From contig NW_024609839.1 in assembly GCF_016920785.2 (NCBI RefSeq), forward strand, positions 23,065,085 through 23,129,084: a stretch of DNA of 64,000 bases, given 5' to 3'. Below the pieces are notes generated by a model. That model saw only the letters and a list, made by a program, of their open reading frames with translations, made no database searches and had not been told where the DNA came from. Position 1 is the first letter of the stretch. Each line of letters starts with the position of its first letter. This stretch comes from Ixodes scapularis (lineage: Eukaryota > Arthropoda > Arachnida > Ixodida > Ixodidae). A program made the position numbers and the translations under genes. Positions 22,493 through 35,802 of this stretch are shown here, one piece after another.

Positions 22493-23576
22493 GTATGCCA
22501 CTTGAAATAAGCATTCTTCTTACTTATTAATAGAACAGCAAAAGCACTACGAAGCCTAAAATGCAAAAAAACATATTCAAATCTTGAGTTGGATGGAGTT
22601 CCAATTACAAAAAGGAGTCTGCAGACATGATTAACATGTGAACTTAAAGCCCGCGGATGTAGGTTCGACGGTGTCACAGAAATAACTTCCCGCAGATGGC
22701 TTCGCTAGTGCTATACCCAAACAAATTCTTAAAATAATCATTTTGTTACGTTGGTGTCATCAATCTTATGTACCTACCCCACCCAGCAGTCGGGAGATGT
22801 GAAATATAAAAAAATGTGAACTTGCACATTGTCAGCTCTGCAAAGATAATATATTGAACCGAGCATAGCACGTTCAACTTAAGAAAGCAATTCAGAGCAG
22901 GCCTAGTTTTAAGGTTCACATATTTTTTACTGCCCTTCATAATGAAGTAAAAACTTGTTAAGTTGCGGCCCACTACAGGCTTTCTATTAGTGTTAAAAGT
23001 GTTATGGCGTTTTAAACAGCTCGCTCTAAATATTTTCTTGAAATACGTAGGTTTATGGAAATTATTATGTGGATGTTTGCAGACAGTCGTGGTGAGACCA
23101 ATCTTTAGTGCCAAGTGTTCCACTTATTCAGAGTTGGTTGTGTCTGTAAATATTGTAGGTCGCAAATTATATTTTTATGGTATGCGATGGGGCACAATCA
23201 TCCGTAATGACTAGCTCTACCTAGGGGAACTTTATACGTTCACTACGGCAAGATGGTTTTGCAAAACTAAGTATTTAGTTTATTCAATTCCTGCACTAAC
23301 CTTATCTCTAGAAACTTTTTTATATTCTTTACGATGCTGAGATAGGATTCTATAAGTAGTTTTTCTAGAACTACGCTAGACATTTCCAGTTCATAATTTT
23401 TCTCGCAAAGCATTCGAGAGAGCCAAACCCTGTAATATACGGATGGAACTCGCAGAATGATGCGACTGGCATTTTGAAACATTCAGCACTGTAACAGTAA
23501 TAATGACATGTCACTTGCCTATGTAATGCTCATTGTCGCAGATCAAACTAATTTTTCCGTCTACACTAATTTTCAG

Positions 23577-23628
23577 TGGACTCATTCAGCGAACTCGCAC
23601 CCGAGACTGCAGCGCTGTGTTCTGCTAA
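23577..23628 (+). other. Short exon-like segment
   Basis: The acceptor CTACACTAATTTTCAG precedes the segment and a weaker donor A|GTGATT (A|GTAATT in B) follows. The plus frame reads DSFSELAPETAAL. It is conserved in all copies including both duplicates in B. Function unknown. Confidence 0.3.
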
Positions 23629-24429
23629 GTGATTTGCATGAATATAGACGCAACAGGTTTCTTTGAGTGTGCGGCTAACACGTATTCTCCATATTGAATC
23701 TGCTAACTGTATTCATGACCATGTCCATAACTCTATCCACATTCCAGCTTATTTTTATTTTGACATTTGAGTTTTCTTCAGTACTTTTCTCTACATCTGT
23801 GCTTGTTGAGCCATACTCAAGTCCATACATCTTGTCTTTCGCTATTACATTAATATATAAAACTATTGATGCCGAGTGAGAATTCAAGGTACCAAATCTG
23901 TCTTGCGAATTAAATAAGAACCAATAAAAAGGTTTACAAACAAATTTTTGATAAAGGATGCTGTATGGTCATTAGAATAGCACATGCCATGCTAAAACAA
24001 ATACAAATTCTTGTTAGGTATGCAAGGATGACAGTGCTGTGCTGTTTCTGATGTGTCACAAAAAAAATCAGTGCCATACAGTGTTCCTTATGGCAGTACA
24101 AACTGTTGAATTTGAAGCCCAGAAGTTTTATTCAAGAATGTTCCTCAATACAAATGTATTTAGAGATCTGAGCCACTGACTCAGACGTGACTATGTGGCA
24201 AACATTCATTTTCATGTGCATTATAGTTTACAAGGTCTAGTCTGCATTGATTTATTGCATTCATGCTGAAACTGGGAGGGGTTCTCTGGGTATGAATAAA
24301 GAGTTATAAATTTCTTGAAATAAAACATTTGAGAACGGACAAAAGGAAGGATCTGAGAACGGTATCTTAGATTATCTTTTCTTTTTCTTACAGTATGTTC
24401 ACTTTATTTCACCTGATGCATTTAGTTTT

Positions 24430-24855
24430 TAGCGCAGCTCTTAGCACCTGTTTCCACGTTTCGCTGCGTCGCTGTCGGCCTAACCGCCCAACTAAACTTG
24501 GTAAGAAATTGATTTAATATTGCGGTCATGTGACGTTAATATTTCCGCTAAATCTAGCTGAGAAACTGAATTTTTTATGGATGACTTGACACGGTCATGC
24601 GACGTCATTTTCCCCGCTACTTTTAGCGGGAAAACTGCATTTGTGTTGAGGTCATGTGACGTCAATTTCCGTGCTAAATTTAGTGGGAAACGTAACCCGC
24701 TAAATTTAGTGGGGAAATTTTCCCGCTAAATTCTGGGGAAATTTTCCCGCTAAATTCAGGGAAATTTCCCGCTAAATGGGAGGGAGCAGAAGAGGAGGAG
24801 GGGAGGGGGAGGAGGGGCATACCCTCCCATCCTCCTCTTCAAGATCTGTGCTCTA
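24430..24855 (+). mobile_element. CACGTG/GGA-rich TIR element, copy in giant element A
   Basis: It opens TAGCGCAGCTCTTAG and closes AAGATCTGTGCTCTAA, the inverted equivalent of the element at 7208-7826. The interior carries three tandem units with GTCATGTGACGTTAA / GTCATGCGACGTCAT and repeated CCGCTAAATTTAG, then a GGA-rich end. Equivalent copies are at 38875-39255 (B) and 44030-44410 (C). Confidence 0.65.
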
Positions 24856-24924
24856 ATTTCACATTACAGAGTATTGTAAATGTCTCATATTTCATCTCAT
24901 GTTTATTCAACTTTTATATTGCAG

Positions 24925-24971
24925 GTGCGCTTGCAGCACAAATCTGGGTTGTGCTGATCCTCTACGCACAG
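24925..24971 (+). other. 47-bp exon-like segment encoding a hydrophobic peptide
   Basis: The acceptor TTTTATATTGCAG precedes it and CAG|GTTAGG follows. The plus frame gives GALAAQIWVVLILYAQ, a membrane-like stretch. It is conserved without disruption in B (39325-39371) and C (43912-43958). Too short to identify. Confidence 0.35.
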
Positions 24972-26487
24972 GTTAGGAACTCCTTAGTGGCAAGAGTGGG
25001 AGTTTGGTCTGACAGCTCAAGAGACACCATTGTTCAGTATTGAATATTTAATTATCTTCTTTTGAGCAAAGTTAAGCTTTGCTGCTTGCAGTTCTTCTAA
25101 AAATAAATACCTGCAACCAAATTTACCAGGTCACGACATTTTGTCTCTGCTCTTAGTGCTCCTGGTGAGCCTCGGATAAGAGCTTACTGGTGTGCAAACA
25201 TCATGCTTGTTTGAAACCACTCACTGATGTAGACTAGCTGACATCCAGCATTCCAATGAAACGCTGGATGTCCACAAGTCTTTCTTGAACAATGCAAGTG
25301 AGAAAGGAACCATACAATCGTATCGTATTGGGGGACATTCTACACAGTGTTTTTTTTGTATGTTTTACAGACTTTTTTTTTAAAAAAGCCATAAAAGGTA
25401 CATTTATGCGGTCTGTGCAAGTGAGTTGCATGGCCAGGGCGGCATAGTATAAAAGGCTAATTTGTAATGATCAGTCGGCTTATTACAGAGATGTGCCAGA
25501 CTTCTTTCAGAAAACTAGGTGGAGGTTCATTCTAGCGTAGTTTTATCCCGCAAACCTAAATATCCCGTTCGTTTTCCACAAAGATATAACTAAACGTGAG
25601 AAAACACAAAAAAAACCTACCAATAGTGACATCGTAAGAAGACCTTTCGGCCGCCAAGCGTTTGTCGCTTAAGGGCCGCGCGTCCAATCGCAAGTTTTCT
25701 AGGTATATTCTCCCGCATTGGCACCAGTCGTGACACATTTTACTGCCCTTTTAAAAAATGACATGTGCGTGCATAGCTTTGATAGGCGCTGAAGATGCGT
25801 GAGCAAAGATTTCGAAAGCTGCTTTTGTGACGTCACTCTCTAGGGAAGGGCTTTCACAGCGCTTTAAAAATGAATCTATGCAGCCTCGATTCATCAAGTT
25901 TCTAAATAATTTTGATATTTGAGATTCTGGAGGTCAAATGAAGTTTTAAAAGTGTTTTCTCAAATACAAAACCGCTTCAGCCTCTCTTTAAGTATAGTAT
26001 GTTCCTGAAATTTTTAATCGGTGAAAATGGACCGATGGTTCCAATTACAGACTTGCTAAGCGTCATCAAAACACACTAAATCAACTTTCTTTGTGAAGAT
26101 ATAAGACAAGAGAAGCATTTTATGGCGTTCTAAACAAATGGTCAATTTGGATGCGTTTCCAGACTTCGGTTTCTTACCAGAGCGCATCTTTGCACCTGCG
26201 GTCCTGCTGCCCGGTGGCCGCAGTGCGAAGCCACCCCCTCGCCTCCCTCGTAGGATGGAGGGAAGCAAGGCGCACGTGTGTTGCGCGTCTAAGCCCCTGG
26301 GGAACAGGACTGTGGGCGTAGAGATGGGCTCTGATAAGAAACTGAAACCTAGAAACTCGTCCAAATAAAGCGTTTTTACAGAATGCGTAAAATGCTACCC
26401 CTGCATTATATCCTTCTAGAAAGAGTTGATTTTGTCGGTTTCAATGACTCGGCAAGTTTCTAATTGAAACCATATTTTCATTTTCAC

Positions 26488-26489
26488 TA
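26488..26489. repeat. TA target-site duplication of copy B, left
   Basis: It is paired with TA at 41380-41381. Both flank the CCCTATTGG...CCAACAGGG element, and copy A is continuous across them (CACTA then ATTAAAAAG). Confidence 0.85.
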
Positions 26490-28992
26490 CCCTATTGGAA
26501 AAACGTACAAGAAACAAACTTGCCGCTTTTACAATTCTGGTATGACACCATCATAATTTCTTGGTATTATGTATGCAGCTAGTTTGGTTTGGCGTTCTGC
26601 ATAACTGGAGATACCGGCACCGCTATGGCTCCGGGTCTGTCTATACTGGCAGTCAGTTTGCTTGCCGATATGATTCCGTGTGGCTGGTATGATTTTGCGT
26701 CCGATGACGTAGGCGACCGCCTTCTTTCCAACAAAACGCTTACACCACAGGACCACCGGTAAAACTAAATCATACATGCAGAAAGACGACCGCCATCTTC
26801 CACCAAAAACGTCCATCGTTCACCACCGTTATCGTACATACACCATGTATGTCGAAAAAGAACATAAGCCGCGTTTACATGAATGCGACTTAGTCGCATT
26901 GAATCCAGTTGCCGCATTCAATATATGATCATGTAAACGGCATAATGCACAAAGCGCATCGCATTTTGGAACGGGAAGGATAATCGCAAGGCGCTCGCTG
27001 CAGGAGCGAGTGAACAGCTGAGAACATGGCGGCGGCCAACCTCGTCAGCAACGCGGAGAGCGGTCGCGCAATTTTTTTCCCGAGAACAAACGCAAGCTTT
27101 TGTTGCGGTCATAAGTAAGCGGAATATAGCGGAGCTGCTCGGTGAGGGCGGCCCCGTCCAAACCTTTGCGAAGTACGACTTGCGCGTCCGAAGGGGTCAC
27201 AATGGCTTCAGTGCAAGCACGAATGACACCGAGAGCTCCGAGCACTGTAGAGCACTGCATGGTAGCGCAGAACGAGCAGCTCCTACTTCGGTGCTGTTCC
27301 TGGCTGCGCAAGAGCCTCTCGGACTCGGGGTCCGGTTGGTCCTGTCGCGATCGGCGAGGTCTGGCGCGGCGAAACGCGGAGGCTTCCTCAAGGCGTGGGC
27401 ACACACGTCGCCTCTCGTTCAGAGTGAACCGGCGGCCCGGCCTGGAGTCCTAAACGCCTTGGTTTTGATGCTTCTTCCGTCTCGCAACTTCTTCCACAGC
27501 ACCGAAGACGGCGGACACGATCTTTACTTTCACTGAATGCGTCGAAAGGACTCCACGTGCGATGCACCGGAAAACGTGGTGCGGCTGGTGCCGGAACGGA
27601 ACTGCGGAACTTCGAGCTTTGAGTTAACGTGCACGGCAAGAAACCGATCGTAACACCAAGCCGCGGATACCGCATCGCCGGTCGACAGCGGCAAACGGCC
27701 CGTTGCTCGTACTCGGCAAACTCGGCGTCTTTTCGTGGCCCCTCGCGTCCTCGCAACCAGCCACAAACTCACCAGCCCGCAACCGTAGCGACCGTAGCCG
27801 GCGTTGGAGAAAACCGAAACCGAAACTTAAGGCTTCCGCCCAGTTGCTTCGGTGCTTCCGCTGCCGCGGCTTTTCTAAGTTCGCGGCTTCCACTTCCGGT
27901 CGTCGCGGAGATGGTGAACAATGGCGAAGAGAGCACGATGTGGTTCGTTGGCTCGTTTACGGTTACGGGACATGTTTTGCGGTCCGTTTCTACTGCGTCT
28001 CTGGTTCTAAACTCGACGGCGCCTCTCATAGTTCAACCAGGTGTGGTCGGCCTGGGTCAGCGCGGTCGGCTCGCCTCGTCCGATCTCCGGACCGCCGGCG
28101 ACTTCCGAGTTCTTTAGGCCTGGGATCCGAAGGCGTCTGTCTCCGTGAAACGGTAAGCGAATCTCGTCCCGTTTTCGTTCTACTTTTAAATTACGTTTGG
28201 TGCGCTACTGTGTAAGCATGCGTGCCAAGTGTTCGTGACAATTTTGAACTAGAATAATTGTGCTTCATTGCGGTTTGTCATTTACCGCAAATGTAAATCG
28301 AGCAATGAACGAGGAGTAAATCGAGCAATGAACGAGGAGCCATGCTTGAAAACGATGTATGTACGATGTTAACTTCTACCTGTGCGGCTTTAAAGAAAGT
28401 CAAGACTGGTTACGGTTGGATGCGAGGCTGGTCCCAATGCAATGTTAAGCACTTAGAGCGCCTTTCTGAACGGCATGTAAGCAATATAGCGATCAATGAG
28501 ACGAGCGACGGCGAGAAGCTACGAGTGCCGGCGCCGAGCGACGAAGATTTCTCACTCCCGCTGCTTGCGCCGCTCGGTTCTTGGGCTTCTAGAAAACGTC
28601 GCTCATCGCCTTGGTCGCTCGCACCAATCGCTTTCATAATGTGTGTGTCGTCGCGCGGCCGTGTTTATTCGAATATAAGTCGACCTTTTTTTTTTCTTTT
28701 CGGAAATTGTGACTAAAGAATTTCGACACCTGTATTCGCGACCAAATTTTGCGACCCTACCGGAGGCATGAAGCTATCGAGTCACCGAGCCGGCGTTGCC
28801 GTAGAGCCGCGCCGCTTCTTGTTTCAAAAAGCTTTTGGTAACCGAAATGGCTCGCCGCCCGCGGTGGCCCGTGCCGCTCCTCGGGCGTCGGATGTCGACA
28901 TCGCGCCTCTAGCGTTCCCCTTCCTGGGCAACGGGGAAGGAGAGGAACGCGATGCGCCACGCGCTTTACCCTCCATCCTTGCAAACGCGCAC

Positions 28993-29023
<31 letters not shown>

Positions 29024-32000
29024 ACTTTTGTTAGTTGCTTGAGGCGGCTCGGCTCGCGTGTTGCTCATGGCGACACGGCGGCTTTGCTTGCGTCTTTGTA
29101 GTTTGTCTTCCGTCGCTTCGCACCTTCTTTCGTTTCCTGTCGTCATTTTACAACGGTGTCAGTGAAGTATTGCTGCGAATACGCGAGGATGTCTACCCAG
29201 CTGAAGAAGCTTCGGACGACGATGACATGTCCAGAAGTTCTGACTGTGATGAAGTTTTTGGCATCGCCCCGTGATTTAGCTGAGAGTGATGCAAATAAAG
29301 GTTTGTTTCTTTCTTTTGCCCAAAATTTCCCCTGTTCTTAAAAATAAAAAAAAAGTCGACCTATATTTGAATTACTTTTTTTTTTATTCTCTATGGACCC
29401 AGTTCGACCTATTTTCGAGTAAATACGGTAATTTTAATTTTTATTTTGGTTTACGTCGGACGCAACTCGAATGCTTGACAGTTACGTTGGGCGTAACTTT
29501 AATTTTTATTTCGGGTTCCGTCGGACGTAACGTTAGACACTCCGTTGCACTTAAGGAAAATAGGGGCTGCTGGTTCATCATATAAACCAACCATTTGTGT
29601 TTAATTAAAATGCATCACTGACCTCAAAAAAAAAATGATACTGCTATCCTAGAGTTTATGCTATAGAAATGTAGCGCTTCAGATAAATTTGTTAATTTTT
29701 ACTTTTAGTCCCTGCCCCCTCCAGATACCACATCTGGCCTAAAGCAGTGTTCCGGATCTCCTTCCAAGACCTCAGGCGGGTCGTCATTCAATCCATGAGT
29801 CGGCGGCGTCTCATGGGCGTGTTGCTGTTGCTTACTGGATGGTCTACCGAGGGAAAAGTGGTCATGCTTGGGAAAGGCAAGTATGGCCGCCGTAAGTATA
29901 CATATTGTCTTTACCTTTGCTGGAATCCACTTTTAAGAAATGCACAGTTCGCATGTGTGCATCTCTCAATGTTTCCACAGTCGGCTGTGTTTTTTTTTTT
30001 GAGTGCTCCAACTCTGCTAGTGCTAGTTTCTCTAGATCATGCAAATGGGATGCAACACTAAACCACATATGCTCTCGCAACAAGCAGTGCTGTGCAGAAG
30101 CACAGTGGAATTTACTCTAGCTTTATAATGCAGCACAAAATAGTTGACTCCAAGTATAGCTACTTTTGTGACTCCGTTTAACCAAAAGCTCTGCCGAAAC
30201 AAACTTGCCGCCTTATAGGTAGTGCAAAAGAACCTCGCGTGCCTAACCTGGAGAAGGGCATTTTTTTATCGGTCAATTTTTTCTTAAACCAATACCTTAG
30301 CCTCCTTGAAATGTTAACATCATGTGACACACGGAAGAACAGTAAACTCTTTAATGTTGGTGAACCTTTAATTTTCGCGGCCTTTAATTTTGCAGAATTC
30401 AGTGGCTGCGATTATGTGCTCTGTGACCGATTCGAGAAGAAATAGGGGCCACGAAGATAAGGGCGTTTTACTGTACATCGGAGGAACGAGGAAGTCACTT
30501 TTGTTTGTATGCAAGAGTAAAACCAACAACAACATTCATGGTGTCGACACTTTGTGAGCCTATCTGTGTCTATTGAATGATATCAATTTTGTTTTAGTTC
30601 GTTAAACATTGTTGCCTGTACACTGTGGGATGTCGTCTTCAACACGAGCAGTGGTTTTCCCTGAAGTAGGCAGCATGGACGCGTGCCGCAGCGCAACATA
30701 GTTCATTTGCAGGTGGTACCGCAGGTTGAAGGATGGTTGGCACAATATGGGGGAATCACAATTCAATGTTCTACCTCGGGCGTAGACAAGATTTGCTCAT
30801 TCTAAATCATTTTGTCTAAAAATCGGGGATTTGCGATGAATGTACCCGCATGGTTGGAAGGGCCAGACTAGCCTTGTGAGCGCTTCGTTTTCTAGCGTCT
30901 CAGTCCTGAACCCACTCACGCACCACATGTGTAGATGTTCCAATACATGGGACCACTTATTTGGAAAATGGTGAATGGCAACTGTTATCTTTATCAGACT
31001 TCTGTATTATGGTCAAAGTTGGACTGCATATTTGCAATACTTTTTCTCACTTAAAAATGTCATACTAAAATATGTAGAATAGCCGATGACAAAAAGAGAA
31101 TGGTTGGGCGTCCTCCAGCACGTGCTTGTGCTTTTTACCCCACTTTGGACAGATGTGCTCGCTCCAGGCTCATGAGGCGCTGAAACGTCATCGAAGGTAG
31201 CAGACGGGCTGGTGGTGGAACAACGGAGACGTCTCCCTGCCTTCCTCATGCTGTCAGTGAGCGTGTACCTCTATACTCTAACTTAGCTTAACCTGCACAG
31301 AGCTGAGGAGAATAGGCTTGGCGAGTGCCCTTACGGCATATGCATTTGTACAGCTGAGGCACTTTCTGAATCAAGAACATTGTGTATCTTACCTTCAAAA
31401 ACACATCATTTTGGGGGTGCAAGAGGAATTGTAAGGCATATCTTTGTTTGTATTGTCCTATTACGTATCGCAGGCACGTAGCCAGGGGGAGGCTTATGAG
31501 GCCCGGCCCCCCCCCCGATATCTTCCATTTTGCATGGGTCCTCCTCTCCCCCCTCCCCCTCATACAGCATTTTGTTATGAGTGGGCCCCCCCTGAAACAA
31601 AATCCTGGCTACGTGCCTGACGCATCGACTCCAACTTAATGCGGAGTCGACCCACCTTGTTGATAAATTTAATGCCTGCCAGGTAATTTGTTTTGCATTC
31701 AGTTAATATATCAGTATTCAGTTAGGTATCCCAAGTCATTAGTCGTTGAGATGCAGTCTCTCTGTAAGTCAGTCATGTTTAACATTCATAAAACTGCGTG
31801 TCAAATAATGGCACTGTCGAGGACATGTACTCGGCTCGAGCAATCGCTGTCCACAAGCTGGTTGTGTGGATACAGGCAGCAAACATCCCGGTTGAAACGT
31901 CCTTCCTCGCAATGTAGCTCAAGACTAGGTCAGGGCCCCACTCACAAACGTCTATACTTTGCATCTCTTTAAGCTGGACCACTTTTTACACTACAAGCCA

Positions 32001-33445
32001 TTGCAGCAAAAACAGTGTGACACATGATTATAAGCTCGACGTACCATGGCGTCCAACTTGAAGGTCACATGGCTTGCAGCTTCTGCCGTGGTTAACTTTA
32101 AACTGAGATAGTTTGGAATAATGCTCTCGGTTTTTAGTGTTGCCCGGCACGGTTAACAATTTGGTGATATGGTGCTGCATTGAAAAATCTGCATTCGTGA
32201 CTGTATCACCTTATGAATGCATACTAGCTATTAAACTCTCCATTCTGCAGAGAAATGAAATGCACTTTGCTTCCAATTGCAGCTACTTCTGGAACTTCAT
32301 GGTATTAAGCACCTTATGGCTGCAAGCTCTGACCTATCTTGTTCTCTGGTCTGCGCAGGCCCATTGCAGGGAGTCACTCCGAGAGCCTCACCAGAGGTTC
32401 CTGCCCGTGGTCGTTCTAAATTTTTTTCTTGTAGGTGTGCATCCTTTCTGTCTTTCCCTAATGTACTCGGGCGTTTTCTTTTCATTGTCGCAGATTTGCC
32501 TCAAAACTGGTTCAGCACAGAAATGGATGCTGTACAACCGTATCCCGCATATTTTGTTCAAGATAACTTTTCTTTGCGAAAGCTAGATTTTTTTTATAAA
32601 GGTTAGTTTTTTTTTGTTTTTATTTACAAATTTATTTGAGTTTCCATGGGCAACACTAAGACGTTAGCCAAGGGCAAGGACAAATTCGCTGCTCTAACTT
32701 GTTCTCAACTGATTGCAAGAAATTTTGTTAATGTCGTGAAACCTCTTTCCAGCACTTGCTTTGCAGCATGGAAACAAATTATACATGGGACATACTCTTT
32801 TTTAGGCTGCTTGCTCATTCTGCAGGTCTGCCTTCTATAGATGTCGTGCTACTGGAGAGCAGGCGAATTCGATTGTTGGTTTTGCCATTGCTTTTTTTTA
32901 GCTGTTGTCTTAATAGTTCTTGTAAATTTAAAAATTTTCCTAAAAAGCAAGTCGGCAATAATATCTAGTTTGACTAGTTAGCTGGAAATAATGATCTAGT
33001 ACCCTTTAGTCAGTAAAATATATAGTGTATGCCGCTGTTAGTGTCAAGTAGAGATGCACGCTTTTTAGGCATTTTGCGCAGAGTGGTACCCATTTTTATT
33101 GGTTAGCCTCTTGGTGCACCAACTAAACTCTTTCTATCCAGACACCTGCCCTTTGCTTTTATTTGGCAGGCTCTGGCAATAAAATAATATAGTGTTATTC
33201 CTCGGTGGCTTAAAAACCTAAAGAAAGAAGTTTCTCCATGTTTAAACGCAAATTTTTATAAAGGCAAAAATGAATTAAGCCAGTAGCAGACGACACATAG
33301 CCTCAACAGTGCTCCGCGCCAACAGCGTTGCGTCAAAATAGTGGTTGTCTCCTTTTTGCTGCCTTCTCTCTCCCTCCTTCGGCGCTGTCCTCCCTTTCCT
33401 CCTTTCCGCCACCTTTGTCACCACACCCACTGGCTAAACTCTCCC

Positions 33446-35802
33446 ACTATACGGCTCTGCATTGCAATAGTAGTTTTTTTTATAGTCTTTAGAGTTAAAT
33501 GTGAATATTTGACAGAAATCTCCCAGGTTGGGGTGAAAGAGGGTTAAATGAATGCATTTGATCATTCGCCTTAATTCAGTACCCATCATTTCAAGGCCTG
33601 TGTGGCCTTGTCCTGGGGTGTGTCTATGACTGTGGCTGTGAAGGAGCAGTTTTTTAATAGGTACAAGTACAAAGTATAAAAGCAAAAGGATCTATGTGCT
33701 GATCACGAAAGAATATGCTAGCCATTCTAATGTAGCTCTGCCAAGTACTTGATTGTGATTTGTTTTTATTTCCAGCTACTTGGTTGCCTCAAGATCTGGG
33801 GATCCTAGTGGCCACAAGCTTGGACTCAATCTTCTTCTGTGGTCCGGCCAGGACCATGGGGGAGGTAATCCCAGCAACAAGAGCATCACAGTATCTCCCT
33901 GCCTGTGACTTTCGATTAGCATCACGACAAGGGCGTGCTCATGCCACCAAGTGTTAGGTATGCTACTCGAAATAAGCATTCTTACCTATTCTTGAAGTGA
34001 AACAGCAAAAGCACTGCTAAGCCTAAAATGCAAAAAACATTCAAATCTCGGGTTGGATGGAGTTCCAAATACAAAAAGGCGTCTGCAGACATGATTCACA
34101 TGTGAACTTAAAGCCCACGGATGTAGGTTCGACGGAGTCACAGAAATAACTTCCCGCAGATGGCTTCGCTAGTGCTCTACCCAAACAAATTCTTAAAATA
34201 ATCATTGTGTTACGTTGGTGTCATCAATCTTATGTACCTACCCCACCCAGCAGTCGGGAGATTTGAAATATAAAAAAAATGGGAACTTGCACATTGTCAG
34301 TTCTGCAAAGATAATATATTGAACCGAGCATAGCACGTTCAACTTAAGAAAGCAATTCAGTGCAGGCCTAGTTTTAAGGTTCACATATTTGTTACTGCCC
34401 TTCATAATGAAGTAAAAACTGCTGAAGTTGTGGCCCACTACAGGCTTTCTATTAGTGTTAAAAAGTGTTATGGCAGTTTAAACAGCTCACTCCAAATATT
34501 TTCTAGAAATGCATAGGTTTATGGAAATTATTATGTGGATGTTTGCAGACAGTCATAGTGAGACCAATCTTTAGTGCCAAGTGTTCCACTTATTCAGAGT
34601 TGGTTGAGTATGTAAATATTGTAGGTCGCAAATTAAATTTTTATGGTATGCAATGGGCACAATCATACGTAATGACTAGCTCTACCTAGGGGAACTTTAT
34701 ACGTTTACTACGGCAAGAGGGTTTCGCAAAATGAAGTATTTAGTTTATTCAACTCCTGCACTAACCTTATCTCTAGAAACTTTTTATATTCTTTACGATG
34801 CTGAGTTAGGATTCTGGAAGTAGTTTTTCTAGAACTACGCTAGACATTTCCAGTTGATAATTTTTCTCGCAAAGCATTCGAGAGAGCCAAACCCTGTAAT
34901 ATACGGATGGAGTTCCAGAATGATGCGACTGGCAGTTTGAAACATTCGGCACTGTAACAGTAATAATGCCATGTCACTTGCCTATGTAATGCTCATTTTC
35001 GCAGATCAAACTGCTTTTTCCGTCTGCACTCATTTTCAGTGGACTCATTCAGCGAACTCGCACCCGAGACTGCAGCGCTGGGTTCTGCGAAGTAATTTGA
35101 ATGAATATAGATGCAACAGGTTTCTTTGAATGTGCGTCTAACACGTATTCTTCACATTGAATCTGCTACTGTATTTATGACAGTGTCCTTAAATGTATCC
35201 ACATTCCAGCTTATTTTTATTTTGACGTTTGAGTTTTCTTCAGTACTTTTCTCAACATCTGTGCTTGTTGAGCCGTACTCAAGACCATACATCTTGTCTT
35301 TCCCTATTACATTACTATATAAAACTGTTGATGCCGAGTGAGAATTCAAGGTACCGAATCTGTCGTGCGAGTTAAATAAGAACCAATAGAAAGCTCTACA
35401 AAGGAAATTTTGTTAAAGGAGGCTGTATAAGCATTAAAAAAGCACATGCCATGCTAAAAAAAATACAAATTCTTGTTAGGTATGCAAGGATGACACTGCT
35501 GTGCTGTTTCTGATGTGTCACAAAAAAAAATCAGTGCCATACAGTGTTCCTTATGGAAGTACAAACTGTCGAATTCAAAGCCCAGAAGTTTTATTCAAGA
35601 ATGTTCCTCAATACAATTGTATTTAGAGATCTGAGCCACTGACTCATATATGACTATGTGGCGAACATTCATTTTCATGTGCATTATAGTTTACAAGGTC
35701 TAGTCTGCATTGATTTATTGCATTCATGCTGAAACTGGGAGGGGTTCTCTGGGTATGAATAAAGATATAAACATTTCTTAAAATCAAAACATTTGAGAAC
35801 AG
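33446..35802 (+). repeat. Internal tandem duplication in copy B, first unit
   Basis: The unit begins CTATACGGCTCTGCATTG and is followed immediately by a second unit with the same start at 35803. Copy A has a single unit (22031-24340). Copy C carries the same duplication inverted (47481-50014 and about 44507-47480), so it arose before B and C separated. Confidence 0.85.

Larger units (their letters stand above)
13933..26489 (+). mobile_element. Giant TIR element, copy A, main part (split by copy B)
   Basis: It starts CCCTATTGGAAAAACGTACA, the same first residues as B and the right end of C. It is collinear with B along its whole length: CpG-rich block 14440-15660, pogo-like insertion 16109-16870, exon-like segment 17144-17329, further collinear sequence to 26487. 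It lacks the internal tandem duplication and PLE insertion of B and C, and has its own 818-bp TTAA insertion (18776-19593) and about 330 bp at 21392-21725 that B and C lack. It ends abruptly at CACTA (26489), exactly where B begins. Its missing 3' end is at 41382-41871. Total length without B is about 13.0 kb. Confidence 0.85.

Noticed and set aside
22311..22514. 67-codon minus-strand frame conserved in every copy
   Set aside because: It lies opposite a segment with good plus-strand splice sites and has no usable minus-strand acceptor. Conservation reflects recent common ancestry of the copies.
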